A DNA stretch of 64,000 nt from assembly GCA_947034885.2 (NCBI GenBank), contig OX344757.2, positions 22,190,001 through 22,254,000 on the forward strand, written 5' to 3'. Made by a program: the position numbers and the translations under genes. Below the pieces are notes generated by a model. It did no database searches. It was not told the DNA's origin and saw only the letters and a list, made by a program, of their open reading frames with translations. Of this stretch, positions 1-12,058 are shown one piece after another. The DNA is from Thuidium tamariscinum (lineage: Eukaryota; Streptophyta; Bryopsida; Hypnales; Thuidiaceae). Each line of letters opens with the position of its first letter. Position 1 is the first letter of the stretch.

Positions 1-1669
1 CCACAATTTGTAAAATTTTACAATTTGTAGATTTTATGGTCTAAAGATCTAAAAATTTCTAAAATCCAAATAATTTAAAAATCTATCAATCATTGAGATT
101 AAAATTTAAAAATCTACAAGTTGCAAATGAATCGCAATTGAGTTGCAACCAAGTAACAAATGAATTGCAATGAAATTACATATGAATTGCAAACATGCCA
201 TACATTAATTTCCAATAAGTTATAGAATTCTTTGATTGAGTTGTTGTGACAAAGACCACATAAGTAACCAAGTTAGAAATCTTGTCAACAAAGTTTTAAG
301 GAAGCTATTACATGAGAAATGATCCCATTAGAAGAGATTTGAGGGGTGTAAGAGACTACCAGTTCTCTCAGTCTAGAAATCCGATATGGAAGGGGCAGTG
401 CTATATAATTTTTTTTGGACTTCTTTTTACATTTGAGGATCCAATTTTATTTTTTTATTTTTTATTTTAAATGCTAGCTTGACAGCTCGTGGCCATTTTG
501 GGAACTGTTTCAGGAACAATCCCAAAATAGCCCTTTGAAGGCTTCAGATTTCATCTAATGTATTTTGCTTTGCAAAAACTATTTGACATGTGACTTGTCC
601 ACAATGATTGGAGGCCTTTAGATTATCACCAATCACAAATGTCCAATGCAACCCAAAAACCAATTGTCTTTTGTAGTCGCAAAACCCCTCATTTTCTTCT
701 AGTGATGTTTATAACATATGTGCTAAATCTCAAGGCCAAAAGATTCACCCAAAAAAAGATATTCAAATCTACCAATATGCACAGTTGTCAGAAATAATTT
801 TATTGCTACCAACTTCAACACCTTCCTATATGTCTAGTTTGAATTTCTATAGTTGCAATTCAATAATAATTCATAACACTTATCAAAATGTTGACTTTTT
901 GTTCAATTAATAGCAAATTTCAAGAAGCTCTAAAAAAGGTTGTGGGCATTTAACCTTGAAGTGTTCTAGTGTCCAATTTTTGGACAATGTACAAATTGAA
1001 ACTCTTCTTTCTTTTACATTATAGCTTAGATGAAAGTCATTCTAATTTTTAGAGATATTGTATGAAGTTGTTGTCCTATCCAAAGATTGCATTGGTATTT
1101 CTAGAGTACATATTTTTCAAAATTACAAATGTGGAAGTATGTCAAGTGGTTGACCAAACCTAAATTGTATTGACTCTAGCTCAAACATAGGATTGCAACA
1201 ATGAGGTCATAGATTTTATGAACACAAAAATTTCAAAAAATCACCATCTCAAGGTAACCTCATTTCAAATCCATTCCAACAAAATTTATTAAAAAAATGA
1301 CAATATTTTGCTTGTAATTGATTTTAGAGAAAATTTTGAAATTTTCCTTTTAAAATTTATAGAGAACTATTGGTGATAGCATTGGTGATACTAACTACAT
1401 GGATAGAATCTACAAACTCTACAACTTATATTTGCATCTCAATTCCAAATATTCTTCCAAATAGTATTTTATGAAGATTTTTCCAAAATTGTCAATTCTC
1501 AAGATGAATCTCAATGTTTAGGGGTTAAGGATTAATCAATAATAAGAACTTCTATCCAAAAAATTTTTAAACAAACTAAGTTGCCTATAAAATCTTTGTA
1601 GCAAAGGTCACTAAATTCCCAATACCAACGGTTGTGACCATTGCTACAACTACTAAAATACAAGAATGG
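1..1669. other. AT-rich intergenic DNA, no gene seen
   Basis: No reading frame or RNA gene could be supported here. The first 200 bases hold loose, degenerate repeats of a GAATTGCAA-type word. The base composition and many stop codons on both strands fit old repeat-derived DNA. Confidence 0.6.
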
Positions 1670-2090
1670 TTAAGGTAGAAGTACCTATAACGGATAAAAT
1701 AAGCACATTTGGACATGACTTAGGATAGTGTAAATCAAAGCAAATATTTTCAAAGGTGCAATGACAAATACGATGGGGATTGCAAAAAATTACATAATTT
1801 TATCTCGTGAACTGAAATTACTATGAATTTTGAAAGGCAAAAGTTGGACTTGATCCATGGTCAACTTCTAGAATCATCTAATTCTGATCATTCAAGAACG
1901 ACTATCCTGCTCATTGCTTCCTACTTTTGTACTTACTTGTGTGTCATTTACTTGATGGTCCAAACCTTAAAAAAGTCAGAGACATGCATTTCAAGGAGAA
2001 AACAAAAATCCTTTCCAATCTTGATTGGAAATAGGGTACCCTATTGATTGTTGGTGGGGCACCGGCTAGTAATTGGTACATCTACGTTAT
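1670..2090 (+). repeat. Dispersed repeat, copy A (inverted partner at 29310-29775)
   Basis: This stretch matches the reverse complement of 29310-29775 over about 400 bases, with scattered substitutions. Shared blocks include AAATAAGCACATTTGGACATG, the segment around GGGGATTGCAAAAAA, and AAAGGATTTTCG-type sequence next to a GGGTACCCTATT palindrome. A short open frame (1823-2047) and the corresponding frame in copy B encode related peptides containing Q-T-L-K-K and C-I-S-R-R-K. This is probably a fragment of one mobile-element family; I cannot assign the family. Confidence 0.65.
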
Positions 2091-3175
2091 TTGGCGGTCT
2101 CCGATTCCAAACAGGAACTCAAAAGATCTATCCGTGGTAAAGAATAGATTCCAGCGTCTTTACCTGCCTGAGCAAGTGCGTTGTTCTCCGGTTCTCCCTC
2201 ACCAGTACTGGTAAAAAACTCATCACGATTTTACCCCACGGGTGAAACCAAAGTCGATAGACTAGGCCGACTTGGACGCTTCCCAGAAGCGCGGGTCCTC
2301 CAAGGTCAGGTTTCTGGACACGTGTCCACTTCCCACCCACCCCAAGATGACGTCAGAATTTCAAAGCCAACTCAGAGGTCTGGTTTTTACTCCCGAAAGG
2401 CTGCCCCGGGGTACTGCCAGGTGTCATCATCTGCACTCCTCACCACTCAGATCGACGGCTGAAATTTGCCGTTCGACAAAGGCTTGGAGACGGAAAACCG
2501 TGGAAACAACACCGCAAGACGAAGGAGACGATGAATTGTGGTGATGGTCGCCCGCGAAGTTTGTCGACACGGCGATGGCTTCGCCGATGCGTGCGTCTTT
2601 TTCGGGTCGTTGATGTCTGTCGACGTTGTTTGTGTCGTTGCCGAGGAAAAGATCATTTCGGAGAATTTTTTCTCGCCTCTTTTGGTGGAGCGGGGGATGA
2701 GATAGAGCAGTTGGCGATGGTGACCTCCCGGGATGGCGTAGATGTGTGGTGGTGTAGACTTTGCCGATGATGTGATTAGAAATCGTTTTGCGTACCTGCA
2801 GGAAGTCCGTCTTCGAAGCGGCGTTGCTTCAATGATCGGGATTTGGAGATTTGGTCTTTTTCAAGATGCATGGGGAATCCAGACCTAAGGAGCGAGGATG
2901 GTTGCGAGAGGGGGAAGCAGGTAGCGCTTGGAGAGCTTGGGTGTGTTTACTTTCATGTGAGAGGAGCCGGCGGTTTACATGAGGAGAACAGGGAAGGGAT
3001 GAATGCGGAGTCGGTATGGCAGGGGGTTGTGGTGCCTAGTAGGGGTGGTGATTATTATATGGTGGAGACGGCGGAGGATTGCGTTTGTCAATGGTCGATC
3101 AAGGCTGCTGAATCGGCTGTTGGAGGTTGTTGACTTGTAGGCATCGCCCTCGGTGCGGACATTGGAAAAAGCAGC
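2091..3175 (+). promoter_or_regulatory. GC-richer upstream region and probable 5' UTR of the WD40/TPR gene
   Basis: Base composition changes sharply at about 2090, from AT-rich repeat to GC-richer DNA with CpG, directly ahead of the gene that starts at 3176. Several short upstream frames occur (for example 2531-2770 and 2843-3133), but none looks like a conserved protein. The region most likely combines promoter and leader. The transcription start is not visible to me. Confidence 0.5.
2317..2355. promoter_or_regulatory. Paired bZIP-type palindromes (G-box/ABRE core and TGACGTCA)
   Basis: GGACACGTGTCC (2317-2328) is a perfect 12-base palindrome with an ACGTG core. TGACGTCA (2348-2355) is a perfect 8-base palindrome. 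Both are known plant bZIP binding sequences. They lie about 20 bases apart and about 820 bases upstream of the start codon at 3176. Use by this gene is an inference. Confidence 0.45.
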
Positions 3176-6100
3176 ATGGGGCAGTTTTCCAGTCCTGATG
3201 GCAACATTCTCGGCCACATCGTCGGCCGATCTCTCAATTGCTCACAGGTTTTTAGAGATCAATCATTATTTCTCATTCAATTTCGTTCTTAATCGCAATC
3301 CAATGCACGTGCATGAGCGATCAAAATAAGTGAGACGGGGCAATGGCAGAGCGATGTGTATTTTCCAGGTGAATTCTTTTGCAAGTCTGGATTCTATCTC
3401 CTATGTTATCCCTTGTGGCTAAGGATATCTGGTGTCTTAGAAATGGCCACACGTCAGCTCTAGGGATGCATCGATTTACAGGTTTGCGCATCAAATTCGT
3501 TGATGTATCCATTCAAGCGAACTTTACATCTCTATAAGTGCTCAGAATCACGAAATTTCTTATTATCCCCTGAAAGTTGCAGATATTGAACTGATTTTTC
3601 ACTGTTTCCTTTTCGCCTTTGTTAAAAATTTGTTTGATGACCTTGTTACTTTCTAGTGATTTTTAGAGTTCGACCAAAATTATCGTGCTGATAGGTCGCA
3701 TGCTTGTCTTCCATTTGACGGTAGTTCAATTCCTCTTCGTAACGAACGTGCAGTAATTCAGGATCATTCGCACTCTCTTTTTATTAAGGCGTGAGAAACG
3801 AAGCTGCTCTCTAAGCAGGCCTTTTGTATGACAGGTCTTTTAGGGTTAAACGTAGCATTAGGTTTCGATTGTTTTCATTGTTTTAGGAAATTTGTCTAAT
3901 AGACTCTTTGAAGATCTCGAAGGTGCAAACTGCAGTCGAAACCTTGTACTTGGGTACTTGTAAATGAATAAATTATCGGGCCAGAAGTGCTGACCTCTTT
4001 GTGTCATTTTTATTGATAATTCCTCTGCTGATGTCCTCGTTTATGGATGCGTTTTAGTATTTGTCATTTCCATGAAGCCCTGCAACTTGGAGGGTTCAAC
4101 TGTAGGTTTGTTATAATTGAATGCCTTAGATTTACGTTTTCATCGTTATGACTTAGTTCAGTAGCATCATGTTATCCGTTATTTCACTTCTCTATATGGA
4201 CGGAAATGGTGGGTTTTTTTGCATTTATGGGGTTTAGGTCGCCACATCCATTTCGAAACATAACAGCTCATTCAACTTTTTGACGAGTGTGTTTTCTTCT
4301 AGAGAGACATCGTGGAGATATTTTAATGGGGATTTCATTAAGGAGGCTTTCGATTCATGCTGCATGTTTACTGCATTACATGCATATATATTGATATAGA
4401 CGGTCTAAATAGTAGCTGACCTGATATTGCTAGTTGTCGTACTACGCCTATGCTAATGATTTGTGTGGTACATCTTTGCGTACAGGTGCCATCTCCAGTT
4501 TTGCAGCCATATTCTGTGCGTGCGCTGCAGATGCACTCCTCCCTGGTCCAGCGATTGGATCTTGAGAAAGTGATGGAGGTGGGTAGATACTTCGTCTTGT
4601 GTGTTCTGCAGTTGATAAGCTTGTTCATAGAGAATATCACATCAGCCATGCTTGAATTGAGTAGAACTACGGAATTGCCCTCCTAGTAGACAAGACATGT
4701 ATGAGCACAAGAATTTGAAGTTATGGCTCTGGCATGACTTGAAATTATTGCTATAGACGCATTATATGCAATGCATCTAGAGCAAGATGAGTAAATTAGA
4801 TCCAGAATGGCAGAATTGCTAATTGAACTGCAAAACATTGCTGCGACCCGAAACATTACTTTTTTGTATGCCGCGGCCTGAGTTTTAGTTGTACTAGTGC
4901 TGTGCAGGGTCATCTTGGGTGTGTGAATGCTCTTGCCTGGAACGCTTCTGGTTCTCTCCTCATATCTGGATCAGACGACACCAGGGTCTGTTCCCATACT
5001 CTATACTCCGTGTATTGTTTTATATCCGGATTGATTTGCGGATTCACGATGGTTCTTTTTAGGTTTAGATTAAACATTCTTGGTGGACATTTAGTTTTGT
5101 GCATCTTCTCATTGGCAGGTGAATATCTGGGATTATGGAAGTCGGAAACTTGTTCACAGCATTGAAACAGGGCATTCTGCCAACATATTTTGTACAAAGT
5201 TTATGCCGGAGACTGGAGATGATGTTGTGGTGTCTGGAGCAGGTGATGCAGAGGTATATTACCGATAGATATCGCTCTGTAGAACCAATTCTTGAATTTT
5301 CAATGTAATTATTATTAAAATCAATTATTATGATCAAGTTTCTTGTTGCAAAGTTGTATGTGATATTAGATAGCCGTTTCAGATCCAGATTTTGGTGTGG
5401 GACCATTTCAGTAAATTTTATCCCGTGTCATTCGACTCATTTAAAGGGAACTCTGTGAATTTACATATGTAGTTACAGGCATGTAATTCTTATCTCTTCT
5501 GGGTGCTGCAGCTAGATGAGGGCTTGATTCTAGATTACATGCCTTTGGAGCTATAGCTTCCTTCTCATGTGCCTTTCTTAGTAGTCTTTCTTGTGGATCT
5601 TTAATCAAGCTTTCTGTTTTGTTTTGTCAGGTCAGAGTGCACCGAGTTAGCAGGTCATCTGCATCTTCGAGAGGTTCATATTTAGAGCAATCGGCTCTTT
5701 TTCGTTGCCATTCAAGACGGGTGAAGAAGTTGGCGGTGAGAATTTGTAGTGTTTTTCGTTACTTGAAGGTTTTGAGGAGCTTGAATGCTTGTACATCTTT
5801 TAGTCTTCTTTCCCTCGGATTGGACTATGGGCCATGCGAGATTCTTGATTGTGTGCCTTTCGCATGGGAGAGGACCTTCAACAGTTCGTGATTTGAGATA
5901 AAGTGGTGGTTGCAGTGAGAATAGTAGCAGCAGATGTGCTCAAAATTTTCCATTATCAAAATCCTGAGGATACGAAATTTATCAGAGATTGTCATACCGT
6001 TTTCCAGGTTGAAGATGGGAATCCGCATGTTGTGTGGAGCGCAAGTGAAGATGGTACCCTTAGGCAGCATGATTTCAGAGAGGGAGTTCAGTGCCCTCCT

Positions 6101-9100
6101 CCAGGCTCCAGGGACCAAGACTGCCGAAACATTCTTGTGAGCTCCTCTTTGGAAAAACGTAGTTGTTGACCGTTGTTGTTGCTTTTTAGTTCTTTACGTG
6201 CTATTCAGAAAGTGTTTTCATATTTCTGTGCAAACGTGCGCAGTAGCTTGTCATTTCTGATTAACTCCGGATTGATACGTACAAGTTTGACTATTTCTTT
6301 GGTTTATCATGAATTTTCCTACTTAAGTACTGCCAGAGTATGGATCTTACTTCAAAATCAGCCGGCCATATGCATACGAGTTATTATGACAGTGCGGTTC
6401 AATAGCCGAACAAGATCACTTTGGTGAATCATGTTTTCCTCTGTTGCCTCGGTAATATGATGCTGTGTTCTGGTGAGCAGTTGGACCTGCGCAATGGTCA
6501 TAAGAGATCGCTGTCAGATCCTCCTAAGCACTGCCTGTATTTAAAAACTTGTGCCATGAGTCCTACTCGACCTCATTTGTTGCTGATTGGAGGCAGGTAA
6601 ATTTATTATTGAGAACGAACTGGAAAGTCAGTTCACAGTTGTCATTAGCAAAGTCGTATTGATGAGTCGAGTTCTGCTGACGACTTTGTTCAGAATCTGT
6701 TTCTGGGAATTGTAGTTTGATTTCGTGAGAACTAGACCACAGTTTGCAATGAGGATACTACAAAATCTAATATTTATCATCTCATGTGTCTTGTGTTTAT
6801 TACGTCTATGGTGTATATGTTCATGCGACCATCACTTGACTCAAAGTCATTCTCCGTTCTCTCTGTGTTGCAGTGACGCATTTGCACGGTTGTACGATCG
6901 GCGCATGCTTCCGCCTCCAAGTTCAACGAGGCAGTTGAATAAGCCCCCCTCTTGCGTCAGCTACTTTTGTCCAGCTCACTTATCAGATCAGGTATATTTC
7001 TACCGCTTATTTCTCGTGCAAGTTTCGATAGGTACTACAATTTTGACAACCATGTGCTTTTAACCAGTATGTTAAGGCTCTTAATTACTGCGAAAGTTTT
7101 AATTCCTGCAAGGCTCATCTTGTGCAGAGCCGATCAGGACTTCATCTGACTCACGTGACATTCAGTTCAAATGGTGAGGAGGTGCTGCTAAGCTACAGTG
7201 GCGAGCATGTATACCTCATGAACGCTAATGGCGGTGAGTCTTTGCATTGAGACTTGTTTCATGATTTCCTTGCAACGAGTAGACGCTGGTCGTGTACTGA
7301 ATATTTTTGCACACTGGTTGTATTCCCACCTTCAGCTTAGAATCAGATTTCTTGATAGTTACAGCTTCATTAGGTGCAATTGCTTCTTGATTGGATTCTA
7401 CATGGAGTTAGTGTAGAAGATGGTTTTTGAAGAGTCTAGTCTTACTCTTTCTAGTATTCTCACCGCAGGTCGTGAAAATCCTGTTGTGTATCTGGCAAGT
7501 GACGTGCCCAAGAGAATGTCACTTACATCAGCTGCATGTAACACAAGAACTGTTCAAGCACCCTATGTAGGCGTTCTCGGGCGCGGGTACCGGCGCAACT
7601 CGGCTTGGGTAACTATCCCACCATGATATTTCTTTTTTGAGGTTTAAGTTCTTTTCTGTTGTTTGTCATCATTTACTTCAGGCTTTCTTTATGTGAAATC
7701 GGTGACGTCCTTGGATACTTCTTGTTGCTCATCTTTTGGGGGGTGGGCGTGGGGGTGGGTATACTAGTTTATACCTCTTGGGATTGTGTTTGTCAAGGTC
7801 TGATGCATATTGATATTCCAGTCATGTACCACAGATTTGTCTTGTCAATAAATTTCTTTCTGTCTTCGAGACCAGTTGCTTGCTACACTAGCTTGGTACT
7901 GTGGATCTTTTTCATGGAGATTTCTTGTGCAGTTGCGAGAGTGCACCGAGTTAGTAGAAGAAGCCAGGAAGGCTTCTCAAGAAGGAAATAATTATATATA
8001 CACAATTGAGGCAATTGGAGAGGTATTAGATGCGGGAGGCCAAGTGGTGGGTGATAGTCTTCGTTATGACTGCCTTTGTATACGAGCCGCTGCATTCTTA
8101 AAGGTATGAGCCTTCATCTGCTGGTAATTTGTTGTGCTCCTTGTCAGTGTGATTTTTGAGGCACTTCGTCCTTAGCATCCTTTTTCCTCTGCAAACCTTC
8201 ATACGCAGTTTTTTCCTCCTTATGATGAACAGGTCAGCTGATTGCAGTAACCGTGTGTACATTACCCAGATTTTGGTCAACAAATCATCATTGATTGCAA
8301 TTATTAATGGTTGTACTTGGGATGGTCTGGCAGCGTCAGTGGAAAAATGATGTCCATATGGGAATTAGAGATTTGAATGATGCTCGCCGTATTCTTCCAA
8401 CGTCCAGCAGAGCCCATCACTACATGGCAGAGGCACTTTCACAGGTTTCATTTCCTTCCCACTTATTCGTTCCAGAAGAATAGTGAAGCTTATGTTTCCT
8501 ATGTCTACTTGTCGAGCACTGAGGTAGTACTAGACGATACATATAGTAATTCTTGGGGAAGAATTTTGTTGGACCTCTTCTTTGTTCTGTTTTGGATGCA
8601 AAGTTTGACTTTCTTTTCTTCGATGCCAGCGCTCGAGGGAATTAGTTTTTGGACCGCAATGCAAGCTCTTCGAGTGATTTACGATTGGTGTGTTATATTT
8701 TCAATGTCTTCCTTCAAAATTAAAATTTTTCATTTCCTGAATTTGACAGCTCGGAAGATTCAAGGAAGCACTAGATTTTGCCATGAGGTCATACCAGTTG
8801 GATCCATCTGATAGTAGACTGTCTGAGCATGTTGCGCAGCTCCGTGCCAAGATTAATGCAGGTGCTTTTTCTGCCCTCTTAAACTTTTAGTATTCGGGTA
8901 TATTATACCTTTGATATTTGTTGTAGGTATGGCTTTCGAGTTCTTTTTCCTCCCCAACTTTCATGGACATCAAATTCTAGAACAGAGGAACACCAAACAC
9001 ACAATGTCGCATGGATAGTGACACGCTTTGAAGAGATTAGGGTACCTCTTGAGGAGGATGCTCCTTGGGAAGCTATGATCTTCAAGAATAAAAATAGGCT

Positions 9101-12058
9101 TCTCCGACTTCTGGGGGAGTACTTTATCCAACTTAGTTTCGTATCTGTTCCAAATTACGTGAGGTTTCGACTGAGGAGCGAGTAGGAACATAGAGGATTA
9201 AAGGAGCCATGGCCTTAAACTTAATATATCCATTTATATTTGATATTGAATTTATCATTTTATCTTCTGACTTGTGACAGAAGAAGCAAGGATGAACAGA
9301 GGTAGCAATGCTGATGTAAAACTGGAGAGGAAAGTTTCAAGAATCCGATCAATCAGCGACTTTTTGCTGAGGACAGAGTCTAATAATTCTGATGGTTCAC
9401 TTGATGAGCACACCATGGATAGAGAGGATTCCGACTACTTTGACGATGATATGGAGGAAATGGAAATGGAGATTGAGATGTCAAATGGAATTAACGCGGA
9501 GGAAGAGGTAAGGTTCAGAGGGACAGGGATGCTATCTATGTCAAGTCTAAATTTACAGCATCGAGGGGAGACTGCAGGGATAGGGAATTCCCAGATGAAA
9601 AGCTCACCTCCTCTGACTGACAACTTTGTTCCTCAGGTTCGTAATATCTCTAGTTTTCGGAGGATTTTTTCCTTGAGATCAGTGCACTTCATTCTGGTTA
9701 CCGAGCTTAAGATTTTCTTGGGCCTAATCTGCACGACTGTGCAATTCCATGTCTCTTTATCAGTTTTTGAGCTATTCATTTTGCTTTGCAACTTACTAGG
9801 GTAAAATGATGATACAGTAGTTAGCAATTTAACCCTGGTTGAGACGGCCGTCTTTCATTATGTCTGCAACTAGAGGAAGAGTGCGCAATATGTCACGCAC
9901 ATAATTTTTGCTTTTCAAGGTCGGGTATAAATGAGCGTTTAAATGAGGGTCTACTTATTGAAGCTTGAGGTGAAAGACTTGACGAGTTAAAAGAAGTCTC
10001 AGCTATTTTGTGTGGAAGGGAGTCTCTTCTCATTGGTTTGGTAGGATCCATCTTGTTGAGCTTCAAACGAAATATGCGTATAGAGTGACTCTGTCAGTAG
10101 GCATGGTCTTAATCGGTCTTGCCGTATTCAGGTTGAAGTTGCAGTGGATATGCAACAGCGTTATGTGGGGCATTGCAATACTGGTACAGACATCAAGCAG
10201 GCGAGCTTTCTTGGTGAACAAGGTACGTCTACCCTCATGCACTTTTCAAGTATCCAAAGAATGTTATGTTGATTTTAATTTTGATACTCTCTCCGACTGA
10301 AACACGAAAGAGATCCTGTTAGGTCTTAATTTTGAGAACTTACGCTTCGAACTGTTGTACAGGTTCACAGGACTTTTCATATTTGATTCCAGAAACAAGA
10401 CTATATATATCTTTGTTTAGATTTTCCTGCCTTCCGCAATCTTTAGTGAGTAACTCTCTTTAACTTGGTTTCAAATGACAGGGGAATTCGTGGCAAGTGG
10501 CAGTGACGATGGACGCTGGTTCATATGGTCGAAGAAGACAGGAAGACTGATTAAAATGTTGAATGGTGATGAGAATGGTGTGTGTCAATCCGATACTCTT
10601 GGCTGTCATCGTATTTTGGCACTACGTGGTGGGACTGGAGGCCTTTATATTTCATGGGCACTTGTGGTTTTTCACTTGATTGATGCTGCATGATCAGCTC
10701 TTGGTACATTATTCATATCTGGTTGACAACTACAATGTACTAGCAAAGAAGCAGTGAACATTTGTTCTTCGCGCAGGAGTAAATTTTCTGTAACTGCTTG
10801 TATCTGATGTATTGCCTGACGGTCGTACCTGCTTGGGGCTATTGCAGTTGTTAATTGTGTCCAGAGCCATCCATTTGATTGTGCTGTCGCCACAAGTGGT
10901 ATTGATAATACCATCAAGGTAACATGCATTGAATTTGTGCTGATCAGTCCAATGCTCAGATTCCTTTTTACTGGTTCTTTGCGTTGATTCAAACCATTGT
11001 TCTAACTAGCATAACTCGTTTTGTCATTCCCATTTTTGTCAGTTTTGGACGCCATGTGCAAGAGTTCCATCAATGGTGGCAGGCGGAGAATCTGGTCCTG
11101 ACACTGCAGATTCTCTGCAAGTCATGGCTGACAATCAAAATCAGATGAGGAGGCATCGAGAAATTGGATTGTAAGTACCTCCTCATGAACTGGATCTTTC
11201 GTGTGCTTCCTATGTCATCCCTCAAAATAGTGGATGATAAGGTGAACGTTATTATTGCATTACTCGACGCATGTTAACATATGTAGGACTTTGATTTTTG
11301 TGAGATCACTATTGGGCTACTGAGATCACTATTGAGATCACTATTGGAGAGATCTTTGGATACAAGAGCCAAATATGTTGAGATCAAATTTTTATAACCG
11401 TGTATGAATTTCTTACACAATTATGAAGTGGGAGGTTGTAGAATATTGACCACTACAAGTGACTTTAGACAAAGAATATAGACTCAATTTAAAGGTCTGC
11501 CGCCATAGATATGTGACCAATTCATGCTTACAACGCTTACTGATAAGGTGAACACTTACAAATGCGCCACTGCCCCAAACCGTCGCCATCACTTTGTACA
11601 TCTCCAAAATCAACTCAAATCAATGTGTACGTATGTGGAAGAAACGATTTTAGGACCCGTACCAAAATGAAGTTTGACCCTTCATAACTTTTGCATGTGG
11701 TATCCAAATGTCACATTCTTTGGTGCATTGGAACCTCCTTTCCCTTGCCAGCAAGAAAATATAAAAATTTGGCCAGTCCAATAATAGTAACTGGGTACAG
11801 GAGCAAAATGTGGCGGTCTTTGGGGTGCCCACCTTAGGTCCAACCAAGTGTGTGAATGGACCAGTTACTGTCGGCAACTGGGTTCAATATCGGATAGGAT
11901 TTAGGTCCCTAAGGTAACGGGTTTTAGAATCATCTGCCTCATACAACGTACTTATAATTGAAGTGAATCGTTGCAGACCAATGGAGATTCTTCAACGGTT
12001 TAGAGTGCAGGAAGGAGCAGAAGGTATTGGTCATCCTTTCCAGTGCACGCAGAGCTGA
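3176..12058 (+). CDS. ASG2: WD40-TPR-WD40 protein, ASG2/WDTC1 (ADIPOSE)-like, DDB1-CUL4 substrate receptor candidate
   Basis: Exons that keep frame throughout: 3176-3247, 4486-4578, 4908-4985, 5119-5253, 5631-5735, 6008-6136, 6481-6596, 6874-6991, 7128-7233, 7469-7608, 7933-8103, 8334-8444, 8750-8861, 9281-9636, 10132-10222, 10482-10577, 10848-10918, 11043-11170, 11977-12058. They total 769 aa, close to the usual length of the plant family. N-terminal WD40 repeats cover about residues 55-340 (L-L-I-S-G-S-D-D, V-V-W-S-A-S-E-D-G-T-L). A TPR region covers about 365-490, an acidic stretch about 530-560, and further WD40 repeats about 615-705. H-D-F-R near residue 182 fits a DWD box, the DDB1-contact motif. 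The protein ends C-T-Q-S, a farnesylation-type CaaX box, as I recall for Arabidopsis ASG2. The first exon is chosen because D-G-N-I-L matches the family's start; its donor (GTTTTT) is weak. Family role: substrate receptor of CUL4-DDB1 ubiquitin ligases. Confidence 0.9.

Noticed and set aside
5631..7960. Shared 16-bp word (GAGTGCACCGAGTTAG) in two exons of the WD40 gene
   Set aside because: Read in different frames, and both fit their own protein context; probably coincidence.
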